In this document: piece after piece, positions 40,339 to 46,862 of the stretch
Numbering within the stretch: position 1 is the first letter of the stretch
How the letters are laid out: every line of letters begins with the position of its first letter
The notes under the pieces: model-generated
Databases searched by the model: none
What the model saw: only the letters and a program-made list of their open reading frames with translations
What the model was told of the DNA's origin: nothing
Program-made: the position numbers and the translations under genes
Source: UBA12079 sp964608745
Lineage (GTDB): Bacteria > Patescibacteriota > Minisyncoccia > Phycocordibacterales > UBA12079
Length of the DNA: 46,862 nucleotides
Assembly (NCBI GenBank): GCA_964608745.1
Contig: CAZSPC010000007.1
Span: 1 to 46,862 of the forward strand
Direction of reading: 5' to 3'

Positions 40339-42504
40339 TTATTTCTTAAAATCAAAAGGCTTCTTATTATCACCATTAGCTCCTGTATTTGTTCCGTTTA
40401 CCTCTGGTTTTGGAACAAAGTTAGGATCCATATCTTTGATAGATAATTTTATTCTATCTTGTGCGTCAATTTCTTTAATAACAACCGGTACAGTTTGACC
40501 TTCCTTCAGCACATCAGCTACATTATTGATTCTAAACGGTGCAATCTCTGAAATATGAACCAACCCTTCTGTTTTAGGTGCAATTTTTACAAATGCTCCG
40601 AATTCCATAATCTTTACAACCTCTGCATTTTCAAACTTTTCTCCTGCTTTATATTCATGAGTTAGCTGTTCAATTATTTCTTTAGCTTTGTCAGCTGTTC
40701 CGTTTCTTCCGGTGATAAAGATTGTACCATCATCTTCTATTGTAATATCATCGCATTCTGTTTCGTCTTTTATCCCGTTGATTGTTTTTCCGCCAGGACC
40801 GATTACCAATCCAATCTGATCTTCTTTGATAGTTAGAGAAAGAATCTTCGGTGCACGTGGGTGAATATCTGCTCTTGGGCTTGCGATTGCATTTGTGATC
40901 ACATCTAGTATTTGCAATCGAGCTACTTTGGCTTGTTCAACCGCCTCCATCAAAACATCAACTGATGCTCCCTCAATTTTTACATCCATTTGCATTGCAG
41001 TAATTCCTTCTGTTGTTCCGGCTACTTTCAAATCCATATCACCAAAGTGATCTTCTGGTCCTTGGATGTCTGTTAGGATTTTGTAATTACCTTCTTTATC
41101 ACTCATCATTCCCATTGCAATACCAGCAACCGGTCGTACAATAGGCACTCCTGCGTCCATTAACGCCAAGGTTGAGCCACAAATACTGGCCTGTGAGCTT
41201 GACCCGTTTGAAGCCATTACTTCTGATACTATTCTGATTGTGTAAGGAAATTCTTCTTTGCTTGGTAGCATTGATAATAAAGCTTTTTCCGCCAAGGCGC
41301 CGTGTCCTGTTGCCCGCCTGTTGAAACCTCCAACGCGCCCAGTTTCTCCAACTGAAAATGGTGGGAAGTTGTAGTGATGCATATATCGTTTTGAAAAATC
41401 TTGTGTTTCTATTGTATCGACAAGCTGAGCATCTCCTGGACCTCCAAGTGTTAGGGCTGATAGAACATGAGTTCCTCCTCGGTAAAAAATACCTGTACCA
41501 TGAATCATATTTGAGACACCTCCTGCTTGTGCATAAAGACCTCTAATCTCGTCCATTGCTCGCCCATCTTGTCTTTTGTCGTTTTGCAAAGCTTCGGTAT
41601 GGATTAGTTCATCGATTTTTTCTTCAAAAAGATCCCCCGCGTCTGCCTTTGATTCTTCGGGTAGATTTTCGTCCATTATTTTCATCCACTCATCTTTCAG
41701 GGTGTATGCTCCTTGTTCTCCAAAAACATATTCGAGCATTTTTGGTTCAATTTCTTTTTCAAACAATTCTTTAATTTCCTGAGATATTTCTTTTGTAGGA
41801 AGTTCTTGTTTTTCTTTTCCAATTTCTTTGATAATTTCTTCTTGCCATTTTTGAAGTGAATCATTTATTTCAACAGCTGTGTTCAAAGCAGTTTCTAATA
41901 ATTCTTCTTTTGACTCTTTTCCTCCTACTTCAATCATATTTATTTTTTTGTCTTTCCCGCAAGCAATCAAGCCAAAACCAGTAACTCCATGACCTCTTTC
42001 ACTATAATTTGGATTAACTATTAGCTCTCCCTCATCATCTTTTCTACCAATTCTAACAGCACCAACTGGGCCTCCCCAAGGAATATCACTTACTCCAAGA
42101 GCCAAAGATGCACCAATTACACCTAAAATATCTGGATCTTCTTCGCCAAGAGAAATAACACTTACAACTATTTGCACATCTCTTCTGATTGAGTGATCAA
42201 AAAGAGGTCTGATTGTTCGGTCTACTGCTCGAGCTGATAAAATTGCTTCTTCTGATGGCATTCCTTCTCTTTTTCTAAAACGACCACCTAAAATCTTCCC
42301 CGCTGCGTAAAATTTTTCTTCAAATTCTACAGAAAGAGGAAACCAACTAAGTCCTTCTCTTTCCCCTCCCATTACAGCGGTTACCATTACGGTTGTATCA
42401 CCATAATGCAAAAGAACCGAACCGTTGGCTTGGTCGGCTAGGTTGTTAAATTCGGCGGTTAGTTTTTTACCGCCTATATCTATACTATATTCTTTCTTTT
42501 CCAT
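40339..42504 (-). CDS. pnp: Polyribonucleotide nucleotidyltransferase (PNPase)
   Basis: A 3'-5' phosphorolytic exoribonuclease. The 721-aa protein has two RNase PH domains (ILGGRFRKREGMPSEEAILSARAVDR; RDGRAMDEIRG, GTHVLSALTLGGPGDAQ, RRATGHGALAEKAL, SNGSSSQASICG) and an alpha-helical linker. A KH domain (GLVIGPGGKTINGI) and an S1 domain (VVKIMEFGAFVKIAPKTEGLVHISE) follow. The start MEKKEYSIDIGGKK matches family N-termini; a GTG 24 nt upstream lies inside the leader hairpin. No SD. Confidence 0.95.
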   Translation of the reverse strand: MEKKEYSIDIGGKKLTAEFNNLADQANGSVLLHYGDTTVMVTAVMGGEREGLSWFPLSVEFEEKFYAAGKILGGRFRKREGMPSEEAILSARAVDRTIRPLFDHSIRRDVQIVVSVISLGEEDPDILGVIGASLALGVSDIPWGGPVGAVRIGRKDDEGELIVNPNYSERGHGVTGFGLIACGKDKKINMIEVGGKESKEELLETALNTAVEINDSLQKWQEEIIKEIGKEKQELPTKEISQEIKELFEKEIEPKMLEYVFGEQGAYTLKDEWMKIMDENLPEESKADAGDLFEEKIDELIHTEALQNDKRQDGRAMDEIRGLYAQAGGVSNMIHGTGIFYRGGTHVLSALTLGGPGDAQLVDTIETQDFSKRYMHHYNFPPFSVGETGRVGGFNRRATGHGALAEKALLSMLPSKEEFPYTIRIVSEVMASNGSSSQASICGSTLALMDAGVPIVRPVAGIAMGMMSDKEGNYKILTDIQGPEDHFGDMDLKVAGTTEGITAMQMDVKIEGASVDVLMEAVEQAKVARLQILDVITNAIASPRADIHPRAPKILSLTIKEDQIGLVIGPGGKTINGIKDETECDDITIEDDGTIFITGRNGTADKAKEIIEQLTHEYKAGEKFENAEVVKIMEFGAFVKIAPKTEGLVHISEIAPFRINNVADVLKEGQTVPVVIKEIDAQDRIKLSIKDMDPNFVPKPEVNGTNTGANGDNKKPFDFKK

Positions 42505-42632
42505 AACAAAAGATTTCAAAACCGGCACACTTCTTCGTCAGCTTCGTGAAAATTTTCCTCACCTTATTGAAATAAGGCTCAAAAAATTTTCACTCGCCTC
42601 CTCGAATTGCACTCGGTTTTGAGACTTTTGTT
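42505..42632 (-). promoter_or_regulatory. Long hairpin in the pnp leader
   Basis: 42505-42524 pairs with 42614-42632 (AACAAAAG..TCAAAACCG arms). An inner stem GTGAAAATTTT / AAAATTTTCAC (42546-42556, 42583-42593) and a tip CCTTATT ga AATAAGG follow. The base abuts the pnp ATG. In E. coli, a pnp leader hairpin is cut by RNase III and then destroyed by PNPase, giving autocontrol. Confidence 0.6.
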
Positions 42633-42793
42633 TACCCCGAGTTATACCAGCTTATGAAATTTTAAGTTTGGTTTTCAGATTTTAGACTTGAATTTTCATT
42701 CAAACCTACTTATCCAAAAACCAAACAATTAATTTTTTAAATACTTCGACTACTTATCAGTATAGTGATTTTGAGAATTAAAGCAATAATTAT

Positions 42794-42823
42794 TTGACAT
42801 ATAACACTATATTATGATATTAT
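42794..42823 (+). promoter_or_regulatory. Promoter of the 42881-43565 pair
   Basis: TTGACA, 18 bp, TATTAT, followed by an AGGAG-led gene. Confidence 0.6.
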
Positions 42824-42880
42824 TTTCGATAGAAGATTACAAGAAACAGATTAATTAAAAAAACAAAAAAGGAGAATTAA

Positions 42881-43159
42881 ATGTCTATCGCATTGGAACA
42901 CTTTAAACAAGTAATAAAAAATTATAGAAATGCTGTTCATCAAAATTATATTTCCCGTATGGGCGATGAAGATTCTTTGAAACCTCCCAAACAAAATGTA
43001 ATTGATTGGTTTTATAAAGTTCCGGAACAAAAAGAAGTTTTATTTTTTTGGATTTTTAAAATTATGAATAAGCAGGTAGAAAAAGACGAGTTTGTCCGTT
43101 TTAACCATTGGTGCCAAACCCTAGCCAACGAGCTTGTCGACGAGCTTTGGGTTGATTAA
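42881..43159 (+). CDS. Small unknown protein, 92 aa
   Basis: Mostly helical, with Trp/Phe-rich segments (NVIDWFYKVPEQKEVLFFWIFKIM, FNHWCQTLANELVDELWVD). No signal peptide; the hydrophobic stretch is too interrupted for a membrane helix. Start fixed by AAAGGAG. First of two SD-led genes sharing a promoter; the second starts 22 nt on. Unrecognised. Confidence 0.68.
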   Translation: MSIALEHFKQVIKNYRNAVHQNYISRMGDEDSLKPPKQNVIDWFYKVPEQKEVLFFWIFKIMNKQVEKDEFVRFNHWCQTLANELVDELWVD

Positions 43160-43181
43160 TTGTAGTTTGTAGGGAGGAAGA

Positions 43182-43565
43182 ATGAATACTGTTGATAAAA
43201 TTACTAAACTTTTTGAAAAATTTGGCAAGGTTGTTCAAATACAGTATCGTAAAAAATTTTTAGGATTAATTCCATATACCTATCGTGGTTGGTGGATGAG
43301 TTTTGAAGATAAAGATGACCACTGGTTTGTGTTCTTGACAAACGGTCGTGATAGTCATTGTCGAATGTTTGGTGCTTCAGCTATCGGGGCTGATTTTTCC
43401 AAAAAAGATAATGTTTTATATTCTCGTCTTAATATGAGTGGTGCATGGAAATCGGCTATATCTATGTGGCCGGTTCAAGATGAACAAGAGTCAATAGAAA
43501 TTTTTGAAGAAATTAAGTTCTATATTGATAAAACTTATGAACATCATTTTTCACAGTCCTCATAA
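43182..43565 (+). CDS. Small unknown protein, 127 aa
   Basis: A beta-rich soluble protein with GWWMSFEDKDDHWFVFLTNGRDSHCRMFG in the middle and an acidic C-terminal helix (DEQESIEIFEEIKFYI). GGGAGGAAG lies just before the ATG. Second gene of the pair; its stop is followed by a GC-rich non-coding segment and a terminator. Unrecognised. Confidence 0.68.
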   Translation: MNTVDKITKLFEKFGKVVQIQYRKKFLGLIPYTYRGWWMSFEDKDDHWFVFLTNGRDSHCRMFGASAIGADFSKKDNVLYSRLNMSGAWKSAISMWPVQDEQESIEIFEEIKFYIDKTYEHHFSQSS

Positions 43566-43569
43566 TTTT

Positions 43570-43706
43570 AAACACGATGCCAGAGACATAAAACCCCGCC
43601 TTGAAGGCGACTCGGTTGCTGGATATTGCCCGATATCATCAGTCAGCTCCGGTCAAGAGTGTCCCGAGCTAGTGTTCAAAAAGCCCGTCTTAATGACGGG
43701 CTTTTT
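43570..43706 (+). ncRNA. GC-rich 3' segment ending in a terminator, candidate small RNA
   Basis: About 105 nt near 50% GC with nested hairpins (CGCC ttgaa GGCG; CGG...CCG; GCTCcGG...CCcGAGC) enclosed by ACAC/GTGT. The terminator AAAAAGCCCGTC / GACGGGCTTTTT (43678-43706) follows. No open frame. It could be a 3'UTR-derived small RNA. Confidence 0.45.
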
Positions 43707-43711
43707 AAATT

Positions 43712-43744
43712 AAAAAGAGTAAGAATTGAATTCTTACTCTTTTT
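43712..43744 (-). terminator. Terminator of the RelE pair
   Basis: AAAAAGAGTAAGAA / complement, 14 bp, overlapping the toxin stop. Confidence 0.75.
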
Positions 43745-43997
43745 ATTCTTGATGATCACTTATCTTAAAAACAATAATCGTATCTTTATACTCTTTACTA
43801 AAAACACAGTAAGCTCTATATTGTCTATTAATTTTGAATTGATAAATACCTTCCTTTTTTGGCTTTCTTTTTTTTAATTTTTTATAAATATTATCTGAAT
43901 TTAAAAGATATTTTTTTACTTTTTTATATCGAGAAAGCAGGTTTCTTTTTTTAAGATATTTATCTACCCCTTTTCCCTCTTTAATTATCACCAACAT
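43743..43997 (-). CDS. RelE/ParE-superfamily toxin
   Basis: 84 aa, very Lys-rich. GIYQFKINRQYRAYCVF followed by TIIVFKISDHQE is the C-terminal strand pattern of RelE-type mRNA interferases (YafQ/HigB-like), with Arg and a terminal His. It follows the antitoxin gene by 2 nt. Confidence 0.78.
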   Translation of the reverse strand: MLVIIKEGKGVDKYLKKRNLLSRYKKVKKYLLNSDNIYKKLKKRKPKKEGIYQFKINRQYRAYCVFSKEYKDTIIVFKISDHQE

Positions 43998-43999
43998 AG

Positions 44000-44239
44000 T
44001 TATATGTTTATAAGATCGGCCTTTTTTAATTTACGAGCTTGTCTTGCTTGTTCTTTCAATTCTTTTGTTATTTTTTTGGCGGGGACTTCTTCTAGAAAAG
44101 GGATAAAAGAATTTTCTTTCCATTGGCGATAAATATCACGAAAAAACTCTGATTGACTGATGTAGCCGTTTTTTTTAACTTCCTTTTTTATTTCGTCAGC
44201 AGTAGATTGTGAAAACGAAAGTGATATAACTTTTCTCAT
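44000..44239 (-). CDS. Ribbon-helix-helix antitoxin
   Basis: 79 aa. MRKVISLSFSQSTADEIKKEVKKNGYISQSEFFRDIYRQW is an RHH domain; the rest is a basic toxin-binding tail. First gene of the pair, preceded by a 19-bp palindromic operator. Confidence 0.78.
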   Translation of the reverse strand: MRKVISLSFSQSTADEIKKEVKKNGYISQSEFFRDIYRQWKENSFIPFLEEVPAKKITKELKEQARQARKLKKADLINI

Positions 44240-44260
44240 AATAATTTAGTTTAGTTAGTA

Positions 44261-44279
44261 TGTATTACATTGTAATACA
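44261..44279. promoter_or_regulatory. Operator of the RelE/RHH pair
   Basis: TGTATTAC att GTAATACA, a perfect dyad 21 nt upstream of the antitoxin ATG, where an autoregulating RHH protein should bind. Confidence 0.6.
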
Positions 44280-44295
44280 AACCATAATATCATTT

Positions 44296-44871
44296 TTATT
44301 TTTTCCTCACAACCCTCCTAGTAGTTGATTTTGTTAAGGTTGTTTTTCTTTTTACAGGTTGTCTTTTCCCTATTAAATATTTTTTTGCATTTGTATCGAG
44401 ATCCATAAAATCATCTGCAACCTCCATTAGTTTTGAAGAAGACGAACGGCCAAACGAAACTACCTCTACTTGGCAACCCTCATTCATTTGTAAGTATTCT
44501 ACAAGAGGAATAAAATCTCCATCACCGGAAACAAGAATAATTGTGTCGAGTTTTGGTGCCATTTTTACTGCATCAATTGCAAGTCCAACATCCCAATCGG
44601 CTTTTTTTGCTCCTCCAAAAAAGATTTGGAGGTCTTTTGCTTTTGTTTCTATACCAAGTTTTCCTAAGGCATCAAAGAAACCAGATTCTTCTCCCGATTC
44701 GGTGGTGATAACATAGGCAAGCGCCCTGATTAAAACCCTATTGGCGACAGCGTCTGCCATTATTTGTTTAAAGTTTACTTTTGCCCCATACAAGTTTTTT
44801 GCGGAATGATAAAGATTTTGTGCGTCGATGAATACACCGACTCTTTGTTGTTTGTGTTTTATAATAGACAT
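44296..44871 (-). CDS. NYN-domain (LabA/PIN-like) putative ribonuclease
   Basis: 191 aa. VGVFIDAQNLYHSAK with the first Asp, WDVGLAIDA, LVSGDGDFIPLVEYLQ with the Asp cluster, and VVSFGRSSSSKLMEVADDFMDL are the NYN/LabA motifs. A basic tail (KRQPVKRKTTLTKSTTRRVVRKK) suggests RNA binding. Substrate unknown. Confidence 0.85.
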   Translation of the reverse strand: MSIIKHKQQRVGVFIDAQNLYHSAKNLYGAKVNFKQIMADAVANRVLIRALAYVITTESGEESGFFDALGKLGIETKAKDLQIFFGGAKKADWDVGLAIDAVKMAPKLDTIILVSGDGDFIPLVEYLQMNEGCQVEVVSFGRSSSSKLMEVADDFMDLDTNAKKYLIGKRQPVKRKTTLTKSTTRRVVRKK

Positions 44872-44877
44872 ATTGTT

Positions 44878-44910
44878 TAAGCTTACAGCTCACAGCCAAC
44901 AGCTTACAGT
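44878..44910. repeat. AGCTTACAGCT-type short repeats
   Basis: AAGCTTACAGCTCACAGCC and CAACAGCTTACAG, similar to units at 29476 and 32446. GAAAGTTAAAAGTTGAAAGG direct repeats follow at about 44970-44990. Confidence 0.45.
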
Positions 44911-45010
44911 ATTAAAAAATTAATAAATAGTTTTTTGTATAAAAAATGTACATAATTAGAGTATAAAGTAGAAAGTTAAAAGTTGAAAGGGTTTTGAAAA
45001 ATAAACAAAT

Positions 45011-45051
45011 AAAAAATTCAACGGCTCATCATATGAGTCGTTGAATTTTTT
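45011..45051 (-). terminator. rpsO terminator (TGGCTCA family)
   Basis: AAAAAATTCAACG / CGTTGAATTTTTT with a CTCAT/ATGAG inner stem; ends in T-runs. Confidence 0.8.
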
Positions 45052-45053
45052 AA

Positions 45054-45323
45054 TTATTTATTTTTTAGACCGAGTGTCTTGTTAAGTTTAATATATCGTT
45101 TCCCGTCTTTCTTCTTTAAGTATTTCAAATGTTTTCTTCTGTCAGCAACCATTTGAAGCAACCCTCTTCGTGAGTGGTTATCTTTGTGGTTCTTTTTTAA
45201 ATGTGCCGCTAACTCATCAATTTTTTTAGTTAAAATAGAAATCTGCGCCTCAGGAGATCCTGTGTCAGTTTTGTGAATTTGAGTTTTTTTAACGGCATTT
45301 GCCTTTTTTGTTTTTGATAACAT
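45054..45323 (-). CDS. rpsO: 30S ribosomal protein S15
   Basis: 89 aa, the normal S15 length, with HKTDTGSPEAQISILTKKI, HLKKNHKDNHSRRGLLQMVADRRKHLKYL and the RYIKLNKTLGL ending. The ATG of MLSKTKKANAV is chosen, because the TTGATT-17-TAGCAT promoter ends 7 nt before it; a longer frame would start at the promoter itself. Not linked to pnp as it is in many bacteria. Confidence 0.94.
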   Translation of the reverse strand: MLSKTKKANAVKKTQIHKTDTGSPEAQISILTKKIDELAAHLKKNHKDNHSRRGLLQMVADRRKHLKYLKKKDGKRYIKLNKTLGLKNK

Positions 45324-45330
45324 GGTGGGT

Positions 45331-45359
45331 ATGCTAACACATACGCGTTGAATAATCAA
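45331..45359 (-). promoter_or_regulatory. Leaderless rpsO promoter
   Basis: TTGATT (45354-45359), 17 bp, TGtTAGCAT (-10 at 45331-45336), 7 nt, ATG. Confidence 0.65.
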
Positions 45360-45376
45360 GTATTTAATACTTTTTT

Positions 45377-45503
45377 CGTCATTGCGAGGGCTGCGCCCGT
45401 GGCAATCCAGACTTTAGCTTGCCTTGGCAAGCATAAATTTAACTTGGTTTGCTAAAAGCAAACCAAAACCTGGATTGCCACGCGCTTCGCACTCGCAATG
45501 ACG
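45377..45503. repeat. CGTCATTGCGAG-type dispersed inverted repeat
   Basis: CGTCATTGCGAG and CTCGCAATGACG at the ends, GGCAATCCAG / CTGGATTGCC inside, then hairpins GCTTGCCttGGCAAGC and GGTTTGC/GCAAACC. This terminal sequence type is widely dispersed in bacterial genomes. A partial copy lies at 10465. Confidence 0.7.
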
Positions 45504-45512
45504 AGATGGCGA

Positions 45513-45521
45513 TGATAAAAT
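45513..45521 (+). promoter_or_regulatory. Extended -10 of the Xer gene
   Basis: TGATAAAAT, 8 nt, ATG at 45530. Confidence 0.5.
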
Positions 45522-45529
45522 ATATTCAT

Positions 45530-46435
45530 ATGTCGCAAAATATTAAACAGTTGAAAAGAGAATTTCTTGAATACCTAGAAATCGAAAAAGGGCGAAGTTT
45601 GAAAACTGTTGAAAATTATGATCGTTATCTAAAACGCTTTTTCGGGTTTACAAAAATTAATGACCCTTCAAAAATAACAGACGACAAAGTTCGCGAGTTC
45701 CGCCTCTGGTTAAACAGACAAGAGTCAAACAAAAAAAACGGTGAAACCTTAAAAAAGAAAACTCAGAATTATTATTTAATTGCTCTGAGGTCTTTCTTGA
45801 AATATTTAGTTAAAAGAGATGTGAAGTCTCTCTCCCCTGATAAGATTGAATTAGCAAAAGTTGGTGAAAGATCTCTTGATTTGATTTCGCACGATGAACT
45901 TATTAGATTAATGAAAGCACCTGACACTCAAAATCTTAGAGGTTTACGTGATAAAGCAATTCTCGAACTTCTCTTCTCTACCGGACTTCGTGTATCTGAA
46001 TTGTGTTCACTTAATAATGATATTGATTTAAAAAAAGATGAGATGGCTGTACGAGGAAAAGGTGAAAAAGTAAGAGTTGTTTTTTTGTCAGATACCGCAA
46101 AGTCTGCTGTTTCCAAGTATCAAAAGAAAAGAAAAGATATGAGTGATGCTCTTTTTGTTTCTTTTAATAAAGAAGATCCTAAAAGACTAAATCCTCGAGC
46201 AGTGCAACGACTTGTGAAACATTATGCTGTGAAGGCTGGAATCACAAAAAAAGTCAGTCCGCATGTTATTCGCCATTCTTTTGCTACCGATTTACTCCAA
46301 AATGGAGCTGATCTGCGTGCAGTTCAGATGATGTTAGGACATGCCAATATTGCAACCACTCAGGTTTATACTCATATTACAGATAAACAGCTGAGGGACG
46401 TTCATAAAAAGTTTCACGGAAAAAACAGAAATTAA
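45530..46435 (+). CDS. xer: Xer-type tyrosine recombinase
   Basis: 301 aa. Resolves chromosome dimers at dif, or integrates elements. N-terminal SAM-like domain (FLEYLEIEKGRSLKTVENYDRYLKRF), catalytic Arg in STGLRVSEL near 153, Lys in RGKGEKVRVV, HVIRHSF near 244-250, LGHANIATTQVYTH with the Tyr near 279. Length and motifs fit XerC/XerD; whether one or two are used here cannot be told. The start is taken at MSQNIKQLKREF; 27 codons further upstream are read from the dispersed repeat and are not coding. Confidence 0.9.
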   Translation: MSQNIKQLKREFLEYLEIEKGRSLKTVENYDRYLKRFFGFTKINDPSKITDDKVREFRLWLNRQESNKKNGETLKKKTQNYYLIALRSFLKYLVKRDVKSLSPDKIELAKVGERSLDLISHDELIRLMKAPDTQNLRGLRDKAILELLFSTGLRVSELCSLNNDIDLKKDEMAVRGKGEKVRVVFLSDTAKSAVSKYQKKRKDMSDALFVSFNKEDPKRLNPRAVQRLVKHYAVKAGITKKVSPHVIRHSFATDLLQNGADLRAVQMMLGHANIATTQVYTHITDKQLRDVHKKFHGKNRN

Positions 46436-46447
46436 GTTTCTGTTTTT
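46421..46447 (+). terminator. xer terminator
   Basis: AAAAACAGAAA ttaag TTTCTGTTTTT; the stop codon is in the loop. Confidence 0.7.
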
Positions 46448-46473
46448 AGATTTAAGATTTATGATTTAAGAAT

Positions 46474-46810
46474 ATGAACAAAAAAAATAAAAGATTTTAA
46501 GGATTTACTCACATAGCAAGAATCACACAAATTAGTTTTGAATGTTTATTTGTTAGTTAAAAATTTTCCCAAAGATGAAACCTTTGGTTTAGTATATCAA
46601 ATGAGAAGATCAGCTGTTTCCATCACATCAAATATAGCAGAGGGTTTTGATAGACAGGGAGCAAAAGAAAAAATACAATTTTACTATATGGCACAAGGCT
46701 CGTTAGTTGAATTAAAAAATCAAATAGAAATTAGTAAAAATGTCAGTTATATTTCAAAAGAAGATTATGAAAAATTAATTGAACAATCAAATTTAGCACA
46801 TAAATTATGA
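46474..46810 (+). pseudogene. Broken four-helix-bundle protein (23S rRNA intervening-sequence type)
   Basis: The intact part (VYLLVKNFPKDETFGLVYQMRRSAVSITSNIAEGFDRQ, then KEKIQFYYMAQGSLVELKNQIEI) is a clear four-helix-bundle (S23/IVP) protein. The expected start is lost: ATG at 46474 runs into a run of eight A that shifts the frame, and the correct frame (IKDFKDLLT-stop-QESHKLVLNVY) has TAG where the family has Trp. A TGA also cuts the end after HKL, before LN. These are at least two disabling changes. Confidence 0.75.
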
Positions 46811-46827
46811 CTTAATAGACAATTCTG

Positions 46828-46854
46828 GCTCCTGAGAAATTAATTCTCAGGAGC
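46828..46854 (+). terminator. Terminator at the right end
   Basis: GCTCCTGAGAA / TTCTCAGGAGC followed by TTTTCT. Confidence 0.75.
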
Positions 46855-46862
46855 TTTTCTGT

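Noticed and set aside
46500..46560. Recoded TAG in the four-helix-bundle gene
   Set aside because: TAG ends other genes in the window and there is also a frameshift and an early TGA, so decay is simpler.

Overview
The window looks like a piece of a Candidate Phyla Radiation (Patescibacteria, probably Parcubacteria-type) chromosome. The evidence is its low GC (about one third by eye), small and compact versions of core proteins (PGK of 360 aa, trigger factor without its PPIase domain, ComEC without its beta-lactamase-like domain), type IV pilus/competence genes, Cys-rich secreted proteins with GYAWSDTIGW repeats, a peptidase-S74 protein, and many housekeeping genes with no Shine-Dalgarno site. 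TAA, TAG and TGA are all used as stops, so the code looks standard. No complete rRNA or ordinary tRNA is visible.

Layout. 0-1.6 kb: two small SD-led unknown genes and hairpin-rich spacer. 1.6-12.5 kb, mostly minus strand: comEC, an SPFH protein, a GIY-YIG/RNase HI pair, two small operon genes (one DUF1653), recJ, a HIT protein (+), pgk-tpiA and the pilus ATPase pilB. 12.6-18.6 kb: a minus-strand cluster of exported proteins (TSP1-like, Cys-rich, S74, GYAW-repeat, TPR). 18.8-22.7 kb: a second GIY-YIG gene, nusA, Mn-dependent pyrophosphatase, clpP and a small SD-led gene. 22.7-29.7 kb: an island with one giant GC-richer DEAH helicase, one basic 101-aa protein and about 3 kb of non-coding DNA packed with palindromes, a GC-rich structured element and a tRNA-like fold. 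29.7-38.4 kb: trigger factor, an AbiEii-type toxin pair, two exported/membrane proteins, rny, HU, a conserved-looking membrane protein and a BrnT/BrnA-like pair. 38.4-46.9 kb: a TrmB-type regulator divergent from two membrane proteins, pnp, two small unknown genes, a RelE/RHH pair, a NYN protein, rpsO, a Xer recombinase and a broken four-helix-bundle gene.

Two themes run through the window. First, many lead genes have an extended -10 box (TGnTANNNT) ending 6-8 nt before the ATG, which predicts leaderless mRNAs. A second set of mostly small, unknown or GC-richer genes carries strong AAGGAG-type sites and may be acquired. Second, intergenic DNA is dominated by palindromes that fall into families: conserved caps on unrelated arms (4 copies), ACTNAGTAR hairpins (4), TGGCTCA hairpins (5), long imperfect hairpins, and most strikingly a pair of about 110-nt elements at 10633-10740 and 36159-36269. 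In that pair the stems differ by compensatory changes while the internal and apical motifs are conserved. RNA metabolism genes (pnp, rny, nusA, rpsO) are also present, and pnp carries a long leader hairpin of the kind used for RNase III-dependent autocontrol in enterobacteria.
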